This document shows positions 17,609 through 25,273 of a stretch of 64,000 nucleotides of DNA, in pieces. The translations under genes were made by a program, and so were the position numbers. This stretch comes from JADLHS01 sp964561105. Its GTDB lineage: Bacteria; Verrucomicrobiota; Verrucomicrobiia; Limisphaerales; JADLHS01. Position 1 is the stretch's first letter. The number at the start of each line of letters is the position of its first letter. The notes beneath the pieces are model-generated. The model was not told the origin of the DNA, did not search any database, and was given only the letters and a program-made list of their open reading frames with translations. Location: positions 74,270-138,269 of the forward strand of contig CAZLOH010000008.1 in NCBI GenBank assembly GCA_964561105.1, read 5' to 3'.

Positions 17609-18433
17609 GTGCGCCATTCTTCCGTGCAACGTCCGGCGGCGGCCCGCACCCAACCCGGTGCGCCCGGAAGATTGCTGTTCGCCCTGGCCGGTCTGCTCGC
17701 GGTGGGCCTGATGGTTCAGAGCGGCTGGGCGCTGAGTCCCGACGCCGCACCACTGCCGCCACTCGAGACGGTGCTCGCGCGAGCGTGGGCCCGGGCGCAA
17801 CTGGAGCCGGAAAACGATCGGCGGTTCAAGGCCAGTTACCATTTCACCGGCGACAAAATAACCGAATATAAAAACGTCCGGGGCAATCTTCAGCAGCGCA
17901 AAACGAAAACGAGCGTCAACGAGCCCACCGCAACCGCGCCCGGTCCGACGCCCGCCGCGGGCGCTGACAACCCGGCGATCCGCACCAACCTGATTTCAGC
18001 CGACGTGGCCCGGCACAAACGCGAGCTGCTGTCGGAGACAAATTTGTTGAACCGTTACAACTTCCGGTTGCACGGCCGCGAAGTCATAGATGGTCGGTCA
18101 GCGTTGGTGGTGGACTTCACGCCGGTGAACCGCCCGTTGCCCGCGTCCACACTCAAGGACCGGTTTCTAAATCAGGCGGCCGGTCGCGTCTGGTTGGACG
18201 AGCAGGAATACACGCTGGTGAAAGCCGATGTTCATCTGACGAAGCGCCTCAATATCATCGGTGGTTTGATCGCCACGGTTCACAAGTTCGAGCTGCGTTT
18301 TGGTCGCGAGCGCACGGCCGACGGTTTGTGGTACACCCGCAAACTGACCTGGCATCTCGAAGCGCGCGAATTGATCGTGGACCGGATCATTGACTGCATG
18401 GAAACCAAGACCGACGTACGCAAGGCACAGTAG
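17609..18433 (+). CDS. Exported protein resembling outer-membrane lipoprotein-sorting (LolA/MucB-like) proteins
   Basis: About 274 aa. No ATG precedes the signal-like stretch RLLFALAGLLAVGLMVQSGWA, so the start is uncertain: GTG at 17609 or 17624. The mature part begins ALSPDAAPLPPLETVLARAWARAQ; later segments (FKASYHFTGDKITEYKNV, NRYNFRLHGREVIDGRSALVV, AAGRVWLDEQEYTLVKADVH, WYTRKLTWHLEARELIVDRI) have the strand pattern of the half-barrel seen in LolA/RseB-type proteins, including 'GR.WLD..EY...K'. Many Verrucomicrobiota encode such proteins. Binding of lipid or lipoprotein is an inference from fold type. Confidence 0.6.
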   Translation: MRHSSVQRPAAARTQPGAPGRLLFALAGLLAVGLMVQSGWALSPDAAPLPPLETVLARAWARAQLEPENDRRFKASYHFTGDKITEYKNVRGNLQQRKTKTSVNEPTATAPGPTPAAGADNPAIRTNLISADVARHKRELLSETNLLNRYNFRLHGREVIDGRSALVVDFTPVNRPLPASTLKDRFLNQAAGRVWLDEQEYTLVKADVHLTKRLNIIGGLIATVHKFELRFGRERTADGLWYTRKLTWHLEARELIVDRIIDCMETKTDVRKAQ

Positions 18434-18643
18434 CCTTGGCCACGGTCGCGGTTGCGGTCCAGCTGGAGATGGACTCGGTTTGGGGTTGAGGCGCGCGCTC
18501 AACAACAACGCGGTGTCGGCACCGAGTCGTTCAGCGCGGCAAAACTTCCAGCCAGGCCTCCGCATTGCCTGCCCGCGCGCTCACCGTTCCGAAGAGTTAA
18601 ACTTCCATAAACTCCGTGCTTCCCCTGCCCCGTGAGAACGGAT

Positions 18644-19498
18644 ATGAAACTGGTCATGCAAAAAACACTTTCTTTGATTGCGGTCGCCCTACTCGGCGGC
18701 GCGCTTGGTTGGAACAGCACTTCCGCCGCCGAGGTGAAGCCACTGCGCGTGTTGTTAATCACCGGTGGTTGCTGCCACGATTACGCTCATCAAAAGGACA
18801 TCCTGAAAGCCGGTCTGGAGAAACGCGCCAACGTGGTCGTAACCCAGATTCACACCGATGACGGCAGCACCAAGCCGCCACTCGCGATTCTTGGTCACCC
18901 CGATTATGCCAAGGGGTTCGATGTGATCATTCACGACGAGTGCGCCGCGGACGTCAACGATCCCGCGCTGGTCAAGGACGTGTTGGCCCCGCATCGCGCG
19001 GGCATTCCCGGAGTCAATCTGCATTGCGCCATGCACTGCTACCGCATCGGCAATCCCGCGGACAAGGCCGCGCCGGGCAGCGAACGGGCGATGTGGTTTG
19101 AGTATCTCGGTCTCCAGTCCAGCGCGCACGGCCCGCAACTGCCCATCGCGCTGCATTTCACGGCCAAGAGCCAGCCGATCACCCGCGACTGCTCCGACTG
19201 GACCACCGTCAACGAGGAGCTTTACAACAACATCCAGATCTTTCCCACCGCCACCCCGCTGGCCACCGGCACACAAACCGTGAAGAACAAGCAAGGGGTG
19301 GAGAAGGAGGTCAAATCCGTCGTGGCCTGGGTCAACGATTATCGGGGGACGCGCGTCTTCAGCACCACCATCGGCCACAATAACCAGACCGTGGGCGACG
19401 ACCGCTACCTGGACCTCGTCACCCGCGGCTTGCTCTGGGCCTGCGGCAAACTCGATGCGCAAGGAAATATCGCGGCCGGCTACGGCCCCCAACACTGA
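18644..19498 (+). CDS. Secreted ThuA-domain protein
   Basis: 284 aa from ATG 18644 with signal peptide MKLVMQKTLSLIAVALLGGA and cleavage near TSAAE. The ThuA (glutamine-amidotransferase-like) fold shows as LRVLLITGGCCHDYAHQKDIL, DVIIHDECAADVNDP, GIPGVNLHCAMHCYR and the late RGTRVFSTTIGHNNQTVGDDRYLDLVTRGLLWAC, the standard end of the family. ThuA domains occur in trehalose utilisation and in many secreted proteins next to sugar oxidoreductases; no enzymatic activity is assured. It is followed 66 bases later by the IscA-like gene on the same strand. Confidence 0.9.
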   Translation: MKLVMQKTLSLIAVALLGGALGWNSTSAAEVKPLRVLLITGGCCHDYAHQKDILKAGLEKRANVVVTQIHTDDGSTKPPLAILGHPDYAKGFDVIIHDECAADVNDPALVKDVLAPHRAGIPGVNLHCAMHCYRIGNPADKAAPGSERAMWFEYLGLQSSAHGPQLPIALHFTAKSQPITRDCSDWTTVNEELYNNIQIFPTATPLATGTQTVKNKQGVEKEVKSVVAWVNDYRGTRVFSTTIGHNNQTVGDDRYLDLVTRGLLWACGKLDAQGNIAAGYGPQH

Positions 19499-19564
19499 GC
19501 CAAGCAGCCGCAGTCGGTTGGCAAGCTCCCGAAACACATCATCCCGGTCTTGCTCGCAGTCGCC

Positions 19565-19951
19565 ATGATAGCTCGAAACACCACACCGCCAACCGTCGAA
19601 CCCAAATTCCGCATCGGTGATGAGCGGCTGGTCAAGCTGACCACCAACGCCGGCAAAAAGGTTGTCGCCCTGCTGACGAAGCAAGGTCGCCCCGGCGGCG
19701 TCCTGCGCGTGGCCGTGGTGGGCGGCGGCTGTTCCGGCCTGCAATACAAGATGGATTTGCAGGACGCGCCGGCGAATCGTGATTTTCTGGTCGAGTCGGC
19801 CGGGGTGAAAGTGGTGGTGGACCCCAAGAGCGCGCTCTACGTGACGGGCAGCGAGCTGGATTATGTGGAGGCGTTGAGTGATGGCGGCTTCAAGGTGAAG
19901 AATCCCAACGCCGCCACGAGTTGTTCCTGTGGCGAGAGCTTCAGTGCGTGA
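19565..19951 (+). CDS. Iron-sulfur cluster assembly protein of the IscA/ErpA (HesB) family
   Basis: 128 aa from ATG 19565. A-type carrier motif: GGGCSGLQYKMDL holds the first Cys and SCSCGESF the C-terminal CxC, together the three ligands that carry Fe-S clusters. FLVESAGVKVVVDPKSALYVTGSELDYV is the conserved middle. The first 15 residues are extra. Its TGA overlaps the GTG of hscB (GTGA at 19948-19951), which indicates translational coupling and supports a shared role in Fe-S delivery. No iscS, iscU or hscA is in the window. Confidence 0.93.
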   Translation: MIARNTTPPTVEPKFRIGDERLVKLTTNAGKKVVALLTKQGRPGGVLRVAVVGGGCSGLQYKMDLQDAPANRDFLVESAGVKVVVDPKSALYVTGSELDYVEALSDGGFKVKNPNAATSCSCGESFSA

Positions 19952-20544
19952 GGACGGATTATTTCGCCCTGCTCCACGAACCGCGCCAACCGTGGCTTGA
20001 CCCCGACGCGCTCAAGGAAAAATTCTTTCACTTGTCCGCCGAAGTTCATCCCGACCGCGTTCATCAAGCCGCCGAGGCGGACAAACTCGCCGCCCACCGC
20101 CGTTACACCGAACTCAATGCCGCCTACCTTTGCCTCCGCGAGCCGCGCGCACGGGTGCGGCATTTGCTGGAACTGGAATTGGGCCAAAAACCCTCGGACC
20201 TGACCCAGGTGCCGGACGACCTGATGGAACAGTTTTTCCAGGTGGGCAAATTGGTGCGGGACGTGGACGCCTTTCTGGCCGAGAAATCCCGGGCTGCCTC
20301 ACCCTTGCTCCGGGCGGAATTGTTTGAGCGCGGGCAGGCCTGGGTTGAGAAACTCGCGGAGCAGCAGCGGGCGCTGGCCGCGCGTCGCGAACCGCTGGTG
20401 AATGAATTGAAATCCCTAGCTCCTGGGTGGGAGAGCAACGTGGCGAAACCCTTGGACCGGCTGCTGGAAATCTGGCGGCTTTTGAGCTTTTACGAGCGCT
20501 GGCTGGCGCAAATTCAGGAGCGCTTGGCGTCCTTATCTTTTTAA
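19948..20544 (+). CDS. hscB: Fe-S assembly co-chaperone HscB
   Basis: 198 aa from GTG 19948. N-terminal J-domain with the HPD motif (FHLSAEVHPDRVHQAAEADK), then the HscB C-terminal three-helix domain (RARVRHLLELELG ... VPDDLMEQFFQV), which binds IscU. HscB presents IscU to the HscA chaperone. A Cys-rich N-terminal zinc region, present in some homologues, is absent. It is coupled to the IscA-like gene by a 4-base overlap and followed 4 bases later by a secreted protein of unknown function. Confidence 0.88.
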   Translation: MRTDYFALLHEPRQPWLDPDALKEKFFHLSAEVHPDRVHQAAEADKLAAHRRYTELNAAYLCLREPRARVRHLLELELGQKPSDLTQVPDDLMEQFFQVGKLVRDVDAFLAEKSRAASPLLRAELFERGQAWVEKLAEQQRALAARREPLVNELKSLAPGWESNVAKPLDRLLEIWRLLSFYERWLAQIQERLASLSF

Positions 20545-20548
20545 TTTT

Positions 20549-21244
20549 ATGCAACGACTACTTGTCTGCGGGGTGCTCCTGTTGTCGCTGGCCGCCGGTC
20601 GGGCCGCTGAGTCCTGGCCGGCCGCCTTGAGCCGAATGCCGCTGAGCTCAGGACCGGTTGAATTGAGCTGGACCAATTGCGCCCAGGTGATCCTCGGCGC
20701 ATTCCAGTCCAACGCCACGGCCAAGGCGCTGATCTTCATGCCAGGTGCCACCGATGAACTCTATTTCTTCCGCCGCGTGCAGGTGACGGTGACCAATGCC
20801 CACCCCTCGCTCTTCGACGCCCTGGTCGCCCTGACCAATCAATCGCCCCTACGGATGACGTTTCGCGCGCCCTTTCTCCTGATTGACACCGGCGAAGACG
20901 TGCTGGACCTGGACATCACGATTCAACACGAACGAACGGCGGAAAAACTGCGGGCCGGCAAACCGCTGCCGCACCTCCTGGTCATTGATCGTGACTGGAC
21001 TCAACTGCTCCACGTCATCAAGCGGCGGATCCGCGCCACCTTGTTTCCCTACCAGGGCACAATCGGTTCGTGGCACTTCTACCGGCACACTTTCGCCGCC
21101 TGGAATCTCACGCCGTGGGAAACCCTGGAGGCCAGCGCGCTCGCCGGCAAAACCAAATTCATCGTTACGCGCGGTCGAGTGGTGTTTGAACTCGATGAGC
21201 GCGTCGGCACATTGCCGAAACTGGATCGCTTCCCCGGGAACTGA
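20549..21244 (+). CDS. Exported protein of unknown function following hscB
   Basis: 231 aa with a signal peptide (MQRLLVCGVLLLSLAAGRAA). The mature part has short beta strands and Trp/Tyr-rich motifs (LSWTNCAQVILGAFQ, DELYFFRRVQVTVTN, GTIGSWHFYRHTFAAWNLTPWETLE). I do not recognise the family. It begins 4 bases after hscB, so it is probably in the same transcript, but an exported protein is not an obvious partner for Fe-S assembly. A strong terminator follows 272 bases downstream. Confidence 0.6.
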   Translation: MQRLLVCGVLLLSLAAGRAAESWPAALSRMPLSSGPVELSWTNCAQVILGAFQSNATAKALIFMPGATDELYFFRRVQVTVTNAHPSLFDALVALTNQSPLRMTFRAPFLLIDTGEDVLDLDITIQHERTAEKLRAGKPLPHLLVIDRDWTQLLHVIKRRIRATLFPYQGTIGSWHFYRHTFAAWNLTPWETLEASALAGKTKFIVTRGRVVFELDERVGTLPKLDRFPGN

Positions 21245-21990
21245 CCGGGGAAAATCCTGTAACGAAGGCGAGGGACATCTTGTCCGCGAACAAGACAAGC
21301 ATTCCCCGGGGCGCTTACGGAGCCGCGCCTTGCGCGGACTGCTGGTATGTCGGCTGCTTTTCCACGAGCCATGAAAACGCAGCGCTCAATTCCAAAGGAG
21401 GTGGCGTTGTGTTTCTCACCGTTCCGGCCTCAGCGCCGGAACGAAAGTCCCTCCTTGACTCCGCTAGTATGTGTTGGGTCAAAAGCCTGACGCTCTTCTC
21501 TACTGGGTTTGGTTTCTGGGGGCTGGCTCGCACCAGCCCCCAGTTTTTTTCTGACGCACGCGCCGGCTGAACGCAAAGCCATGGTTCAAACTTCGATTTC
21601 CGAGCGCCAACCGCCAACGAAATCCCCAACGCTGGCGCAACCCCGCTCTACTCGAGGGTTTCGACGCGTAAACTCCAGCCGACAGTCCATTTACCCGCGC
21701 GGCGACGGGAGGATTTACGGTTTGAAAGCAGCCCGATCCTGAAAGTTTTGAGCTGGCGGGCTTCCCCTCGCCTGCCGGATGCAGCCCATCCACGGAAATA
21801 GAAATTCGGAAAAAAGAGTTGCGCTCGCCCCCGTTTACCCGTAATTAGGCAGCGAATCGAAGGTCTGGTGCTGCGGTGGCCGGGGGTTACCCCAGGAGAG
21901 TTTCTCGCAGCGTCTTCTCACAATCCAACAGTTCAAGACGGTTTATCCGGGCTTTGTTACCGACCTTCGCCACACACACAGTCACAGTAT
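21245..21990. other. 746-bp gap: strong terminator, candidate structured RNA and long rho leader
   Basis: No credible protein gene. A perfect terminator lies at 21516-21550. Upstream of it, 21418-21439 forms a clean hairpin (GTTCCGGCCTCAGCGCCGGAAC). This 5' half could be the 3' region of the previous transcript or a small RNA. The 440 bases between the terminator and rho would hold its promoter and a possible autoregulatory leader; no sharp -35/-10 pair stands out. Confidence 0.5.
21516..21550 (+). terminator. Strong Rho-independent terminator
   Basis: An 11-bp perfect stem (CTGGGGGCTGG at 21516-21526, CCAGCCCCCAG at 21533-21543) with a 6-base loop is followed by seven T residues. Confidence 0.93.
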
Positions 21991-23130
21991 ATGAGCAGCA
22001 CAAGCAGCAAGAACAACGACGCAGTCGCCACCGACCACGGCAGCGGATATCTCGAGATATCCGAGAAGGGCTTTGGCTTTTTGCGCACGGCGGCCAACCA
22101 TTTCCATCCCAAGCCCACGGACATTTTCGTCACGCCCGACACCATCAAGCGCAACTTCCTGCGCGAAGGCAGTCTCGTGGTCGGAACCACCCAACCGCCC
22201 CACCGGGGCACCAGCCCGCAGCTCAAAGCCGTCGAGAAGGTCAATGACATGGCCTTCGAGGACTACACCAAAGCCGTGCGGTTCGAGAATTTGACGAGCA
22301 TTGATCCGGTCGAGAAATACAACCTCGAAACCGCGCCGGACCTCATCGAAACCCGGGTGATTGACCTGGTGACGCCCATCGGCAAAGGCACGCGCGGCCT
22401 CATCGTCGCCCCGCCCCGCACGGGCAAGACCACCATTCTCAAACAGATTTGCAACGCCATCACCACGAACCATCCCGAGGTTCACGCGCTCGTCCTGCTC
22501 ATTGACGAGCGCCCCGAGGAAGTCACGGACTTTCAGCGCTCGGTGAAGGCCGAAGTCGTGGCCTCGTCGAACGACATGGATCTGGAAACACACGTTCGCC
22601 TCTCGCGCTTCATGATCGAGCGTTGCCGGCGCATGGTCGAGTCCGGCCGGGACGTCTTTGTCCTGATGGATTCGCTCACCCGCATCGCCCGCGCCTACAA
22701 TTCGGTGCATGGCGGCAGCGGCCGCACCATGACCGGCGGCGTGGACGCCCGCGCCCTGGAAATCCCGCGCAAGATGTTCGCCTCCGCCCGCAAAATCGAA
22801 GGCGGCGGCTCACTGACCATCCTGGCCACGGCCTTGATTGACACCGGATCGCGCATGGATGAACTCATCTTCCAGGAGTTCAAAGGCACGGGCAACATGG
22901 AGTTGATTCTCGACCGCAAGCTGTCGGATCGCCGGCTCTATCCCGCCATTGACATCCCCAAGAGCGGCACGCGCAAGGAGGAAAAACTCTTCGCGCCGAA
23001 AAACATCGAATCCGTCCGCAAGCTCCGGCGCATGATGGTGGACTTGAATCCCATCGAAGCGATGGAAACCCTCACCGCCGCGCTCAAGAAGCACAAGACC
23101 AACGATGAACTGCTCGCAAAGCTCGGCTGA
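21991..23130 (+). CDS. rho: Transcription termination factor Rho (short form)
   Basis: 379 aa from ATG 21991. The RNA-binding cold-shock-like domain starts at once (GYLEISEKGFGFLR, PTDIFVTPDTIKRNFLREG). The RecA-type motor follows: Walker A APPRTGKTTILKQ, Walker B LLIDERPEEVTDF, DVFVLMDSLTRIARAYN, TMTGGVDARAL (Q-loop region), SLTILATALIDTGSRMDE and NMELILDRKLSDRRLYPAIDI (R-loop and secondary site). The usual ~45-residue N-terminal helix bundle (about residues 1-47 in E. coli Rho) is absent; only 17 polar residues (MSSTSSKNNDAVATDHG) come before the RNA-binding domain. An in-frame extension upstream is not helix-bundle-like. Rho hexamers terminate untranslated transcripts. Confidence 0.96.
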   Translation: MSSTSSKNNDAVATDHGSGYLEISEKGFGFLRTAANHFHPKPTDIFVTPDTIKRNFLREGSLVVGTTQPPHRGTSPQLKAVEKVNDMAFEDYTKAVRFENLTSIDPVEKYNLETAPDLIETRVIDLVTPIGKGTRGLIVAPPRTGKTTILKQICNAITTNHPEVHALVLLIDERPEEVTDFQRSVKAEVVASSNDMDLETHVRLSRFMIERCRRMVESGRDVFVLMDSLTRIARAYNSVHGGSGRTMTGGVDARALEIPRKMFASARKIEGGGSLTILATALIDTGSRMDELIFQEFKGTGNMELILDRKLSDRRLYPAIDIPKSGTRKEEKLFAPKNIESVRKLRRMMVDLNPIEAMETLTAALKKHKTNDELLAKLG

Positions 23131-23254
23131 CCGGACGGCTTCTGGACGCCCGGCTTGGGTCATTCAGCACGTCGAGGGGGCACCCTGAATTCTTCGTGCT
23201 TTTCCGCAACGGACATGGTAGGGGAGAGCTATGCACGCTCGCGGGTAAGACCCA

Positions 23255-25273
23255 TTGCCAGGTACTTCACCGGCTGGGCTCCCGTCCGCCATTCCGGACC
23301 ACGAACTCCTCGCGCTGATCGGTCGGGGTGCCTATGGCGAAGTCTGGATGGCCCGCAACGCCATTGGTACGCTCCGCGCCGTCAAGATCGTCCATCGCCG
23401 CAGTTTCGCCGACAGTGAGTATTTCGAGCGGGAATTCAAGGGTTTGCTCAAGTTTGAACCGATTTCCCGTTCGCAGGAAGGCTTGGTGGATGTGCTGCAA
23501 ATCGGCCGCCGCGACGACGCCGGCTATTTTTTCTACGTGATGGAACTGGCGGACGATGCGGCGAAGCCGCAATGCGAAGATGGAAGATCGAAGATGGAGG
23601 ATGGCAAAACTCCCGAGCGCGCCACTCGCCACCCTCCATCCTCCATCCTCGATGCTCAAAACTATACGCCTCGCACCCTGCGCTCCGAAGTCCTGACGCG
23701 CGGTCGTTTGCCGCCCACCGAATGCGTGGCCATCGGCCTCAAACTTGCCGCCGCCCTGGAGCATTTGCACACGAACGGCCTCGTGCATCGCGACATCAAA
23801 CCGTCGAACATCATCTTCGTGAAGGGCGATCCGAAGCTCGCCGACATCGGGCTGGTGACGGCGATTGATGAAGCGCAGTCGCTGGTTGGGACGGCGGGTT
23901 ACATTCCACCCGAGGGACCGGGAACGCCGCAGGCGGATCTCTATAGCCTGGGCAAAGTGCTCTACGAAATCGCCTTTGGGAAGGACCGCCAGGAATTTCC
24001 GCAACTGCCGCCGGATTTGCAATCGCACCCCGATTATGCAGCCTTGTTGGAACTCAACGAAGTCATCCTCAAGGCGTGCGAAAGCGACGTGCGCAACCGC
24101 TACTGGTCCGCCCAGCAAATGCAGATGGATTTAGTCCTGTTGCAAGAAGGAAAATCGGTAAAGCAAGCGCGCTTGCGCAAGCATCGGCTGGGGATCGTTA
24201 AAAAGTTTGGCCTCGCTGCCGGAGTGGTGGCGTTGCTGGCCCTAATCATCTTGTATTGGAAACCATCAGGTTACAGGCCCAAAAAAGAGGCCCTGCGGCT
24301 CTATGAGGATGGCCGCTGGTTTTACAGCCAGTTGACCCCGGACGATCACGAAAAGGCGTTTGACCGTTTAAGCGCGGCTGTTGAAGCCGATCCCAACTTC
24401 CTGCAGCCCTATGACGAGTTAACCATATTGTTCGGTTGGGCCAGGATACCATGGGTCACTAACGAGCAAGTCCGTCTTGAGCAGACCAAAAAAATCGAGG
24501 ACAAATTGCTGGCGATTGCTCCGCAGTCGGCCGAGCGGCACACCGCTTCATCGTTGCGACATTTTCTCGAAAGAGACTGGCGTACCGCGGAGGACGAAAT
24601 TGTAGAGGCCATTAGACTCAAACCTGATTCCGCGGTCGCTCACGACATCTACTGTTTTTACCTATCCATGCAGGGAAGGATTGGCGAAGCCAAGCGTATC
24701 GGTCAGCGGGCCCAGGAACTGGAGCCACCCTATTCACGTCGTGTGACTGCACTTTTCGCCTCTTGGCCATTCCTCGCGGAACGGCGCTTTGATCTTTCCA
24801 TCGCGCAGGTTCAGCGGGTTCTGGAGTTGGACCAGAAATTCACCAGCGGGTACCTCTACCTCGGAGACTGCTACGAGGCGCAATCGAATTATTTAGCCGC
24901 CATCGACGCGTACGAAAAAACTGCCGACCTGTGGCCGGAAAAAGATCGCCCAAGGGTGAACGCGATATTCCAGGCACTGCGCGAGGCGTACAATACCGGG
25001 GGCCAAACCGGCTATTTTCGCAAACGAATTGAACTGGCACAGGCCGACAGATCCCTTCCGGAAAGCGAGCAACTCCTTCGTAACTTTTCCACTTGGGACA
25101 CTGCCGGCTACTACGCCCGCTTGGGCGAGAATGAAAAAGCGCTCGACGAACTGACGACGCACTTCGATGAGATACACGTTTGGCAGCAGATCAAATTCAG
25201 GCCGCTCTATGACACGCTGCATCACGAACCACGGTTCAAGGAGCTCGTCAAACGGGCTGGCCTTGAACCCTGA
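23255..25273 (+). CDS. Membrane Ser/Thr protein kinase with TPR-type extracytoplasmic domain
   Basis: 672 aa. Kinase domain: G-loop GRGAYGEVW, Lys44 (AVKIV), HRDIKPSNII (Asp180) and KLADIGLV, where DFG is replaced by DIG (Asp197 kept). P-E-G-P-G-T-P-Q-A-D-L-Y replaces the activation-loop end. A membrane segment lies at about 318-335, then about 330 residues of TPR-like repeats (VAHDIYCFYLSMQGRIGEAK, TSGYLYLGDCYEAQSNYLAA). The start appears to be TTG 23255, since an in-frame stop sits at 23246. A 34-residue low-complexity insert (104-137) is encoded by an inverted repeat. The 3' end overlaps the convergent redoxin gene by 26 bases. The kinase probably senses the envelope; targets unknown. Confidence 0.87.
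   Translation: MPGTSPAGLPSAIPDHELLALIGRGAYGEVWMARNAIGTLRAVKIVHRRSFADSEYFEREFKGLLKFEPISRSQEGLVDVLQIGRRDDAGYFFYVMELADDAAKPQCEDGRSKMEDGKTPERATRHPPSSILDAQNYTPRTLRSEVLTRGRLPPTECVAIGLKLAAALEHLHTNGLVHRDIKPSNIIFVKGDPKLADIGLVTAIDEAQSLVGTAGYIPPEGPGTPQADLYSLGKVLYEIAFGKDRQEFPQLPPDLQSHPDYAALLELNEVILKACESDVRNRYWSAQQMQMDLVLLQEGKSVKQARLRKHRLGIVKKFGLAAGVVALLALIILYWKPSGYRPKKEALRLYEDGRWFYSQLTPDDHEKAFDRLSAAVEADPNFLQPYDELTILFGWARIPWVTNEQVRLEQTKKIEDKLLAIAPQSAERHTASSLRHFLERDWRTAEDEIVEAIRLKPDSAVAHDIYCFYLSMQGRIGEAKRIGQRAQELEPPYSRRVTALFASWPFLAERRFDLSIAQVQRVLELDQKFTSGYLYLGDCYEAQSNYLAAIDAYEKTADLWPEKDRPRVNAIFQALREAYNTGGQTGYFRKRIELAQADRSLPESEQLLRNFSTWDTAGYYARLGENEKALDELTTHFDEIHVWQQIKFRPLYDTLHHEPRFKELVKRAGLEP
23564..23665. 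repeat. Palindromic repeat inserted in frame in the kinase gene
   Basis: Arms GAAGATGGAGGATGG (about 23589-23603) and CCATCCTCCATCCTC (about 23635-23649) are inverted. The segment encodes a hydrophilic EDGRSK...HPPSSILDAQ stretch foreign to kinase domains, and the frame is kept on both sides. Confidence 0.85.

Noticed and set aside
21991..25273. Considered a functional rho-kinase operon
   Set aside because: A 124-base gap, a weak TTG start and no functional link; same strand alone is not enough.
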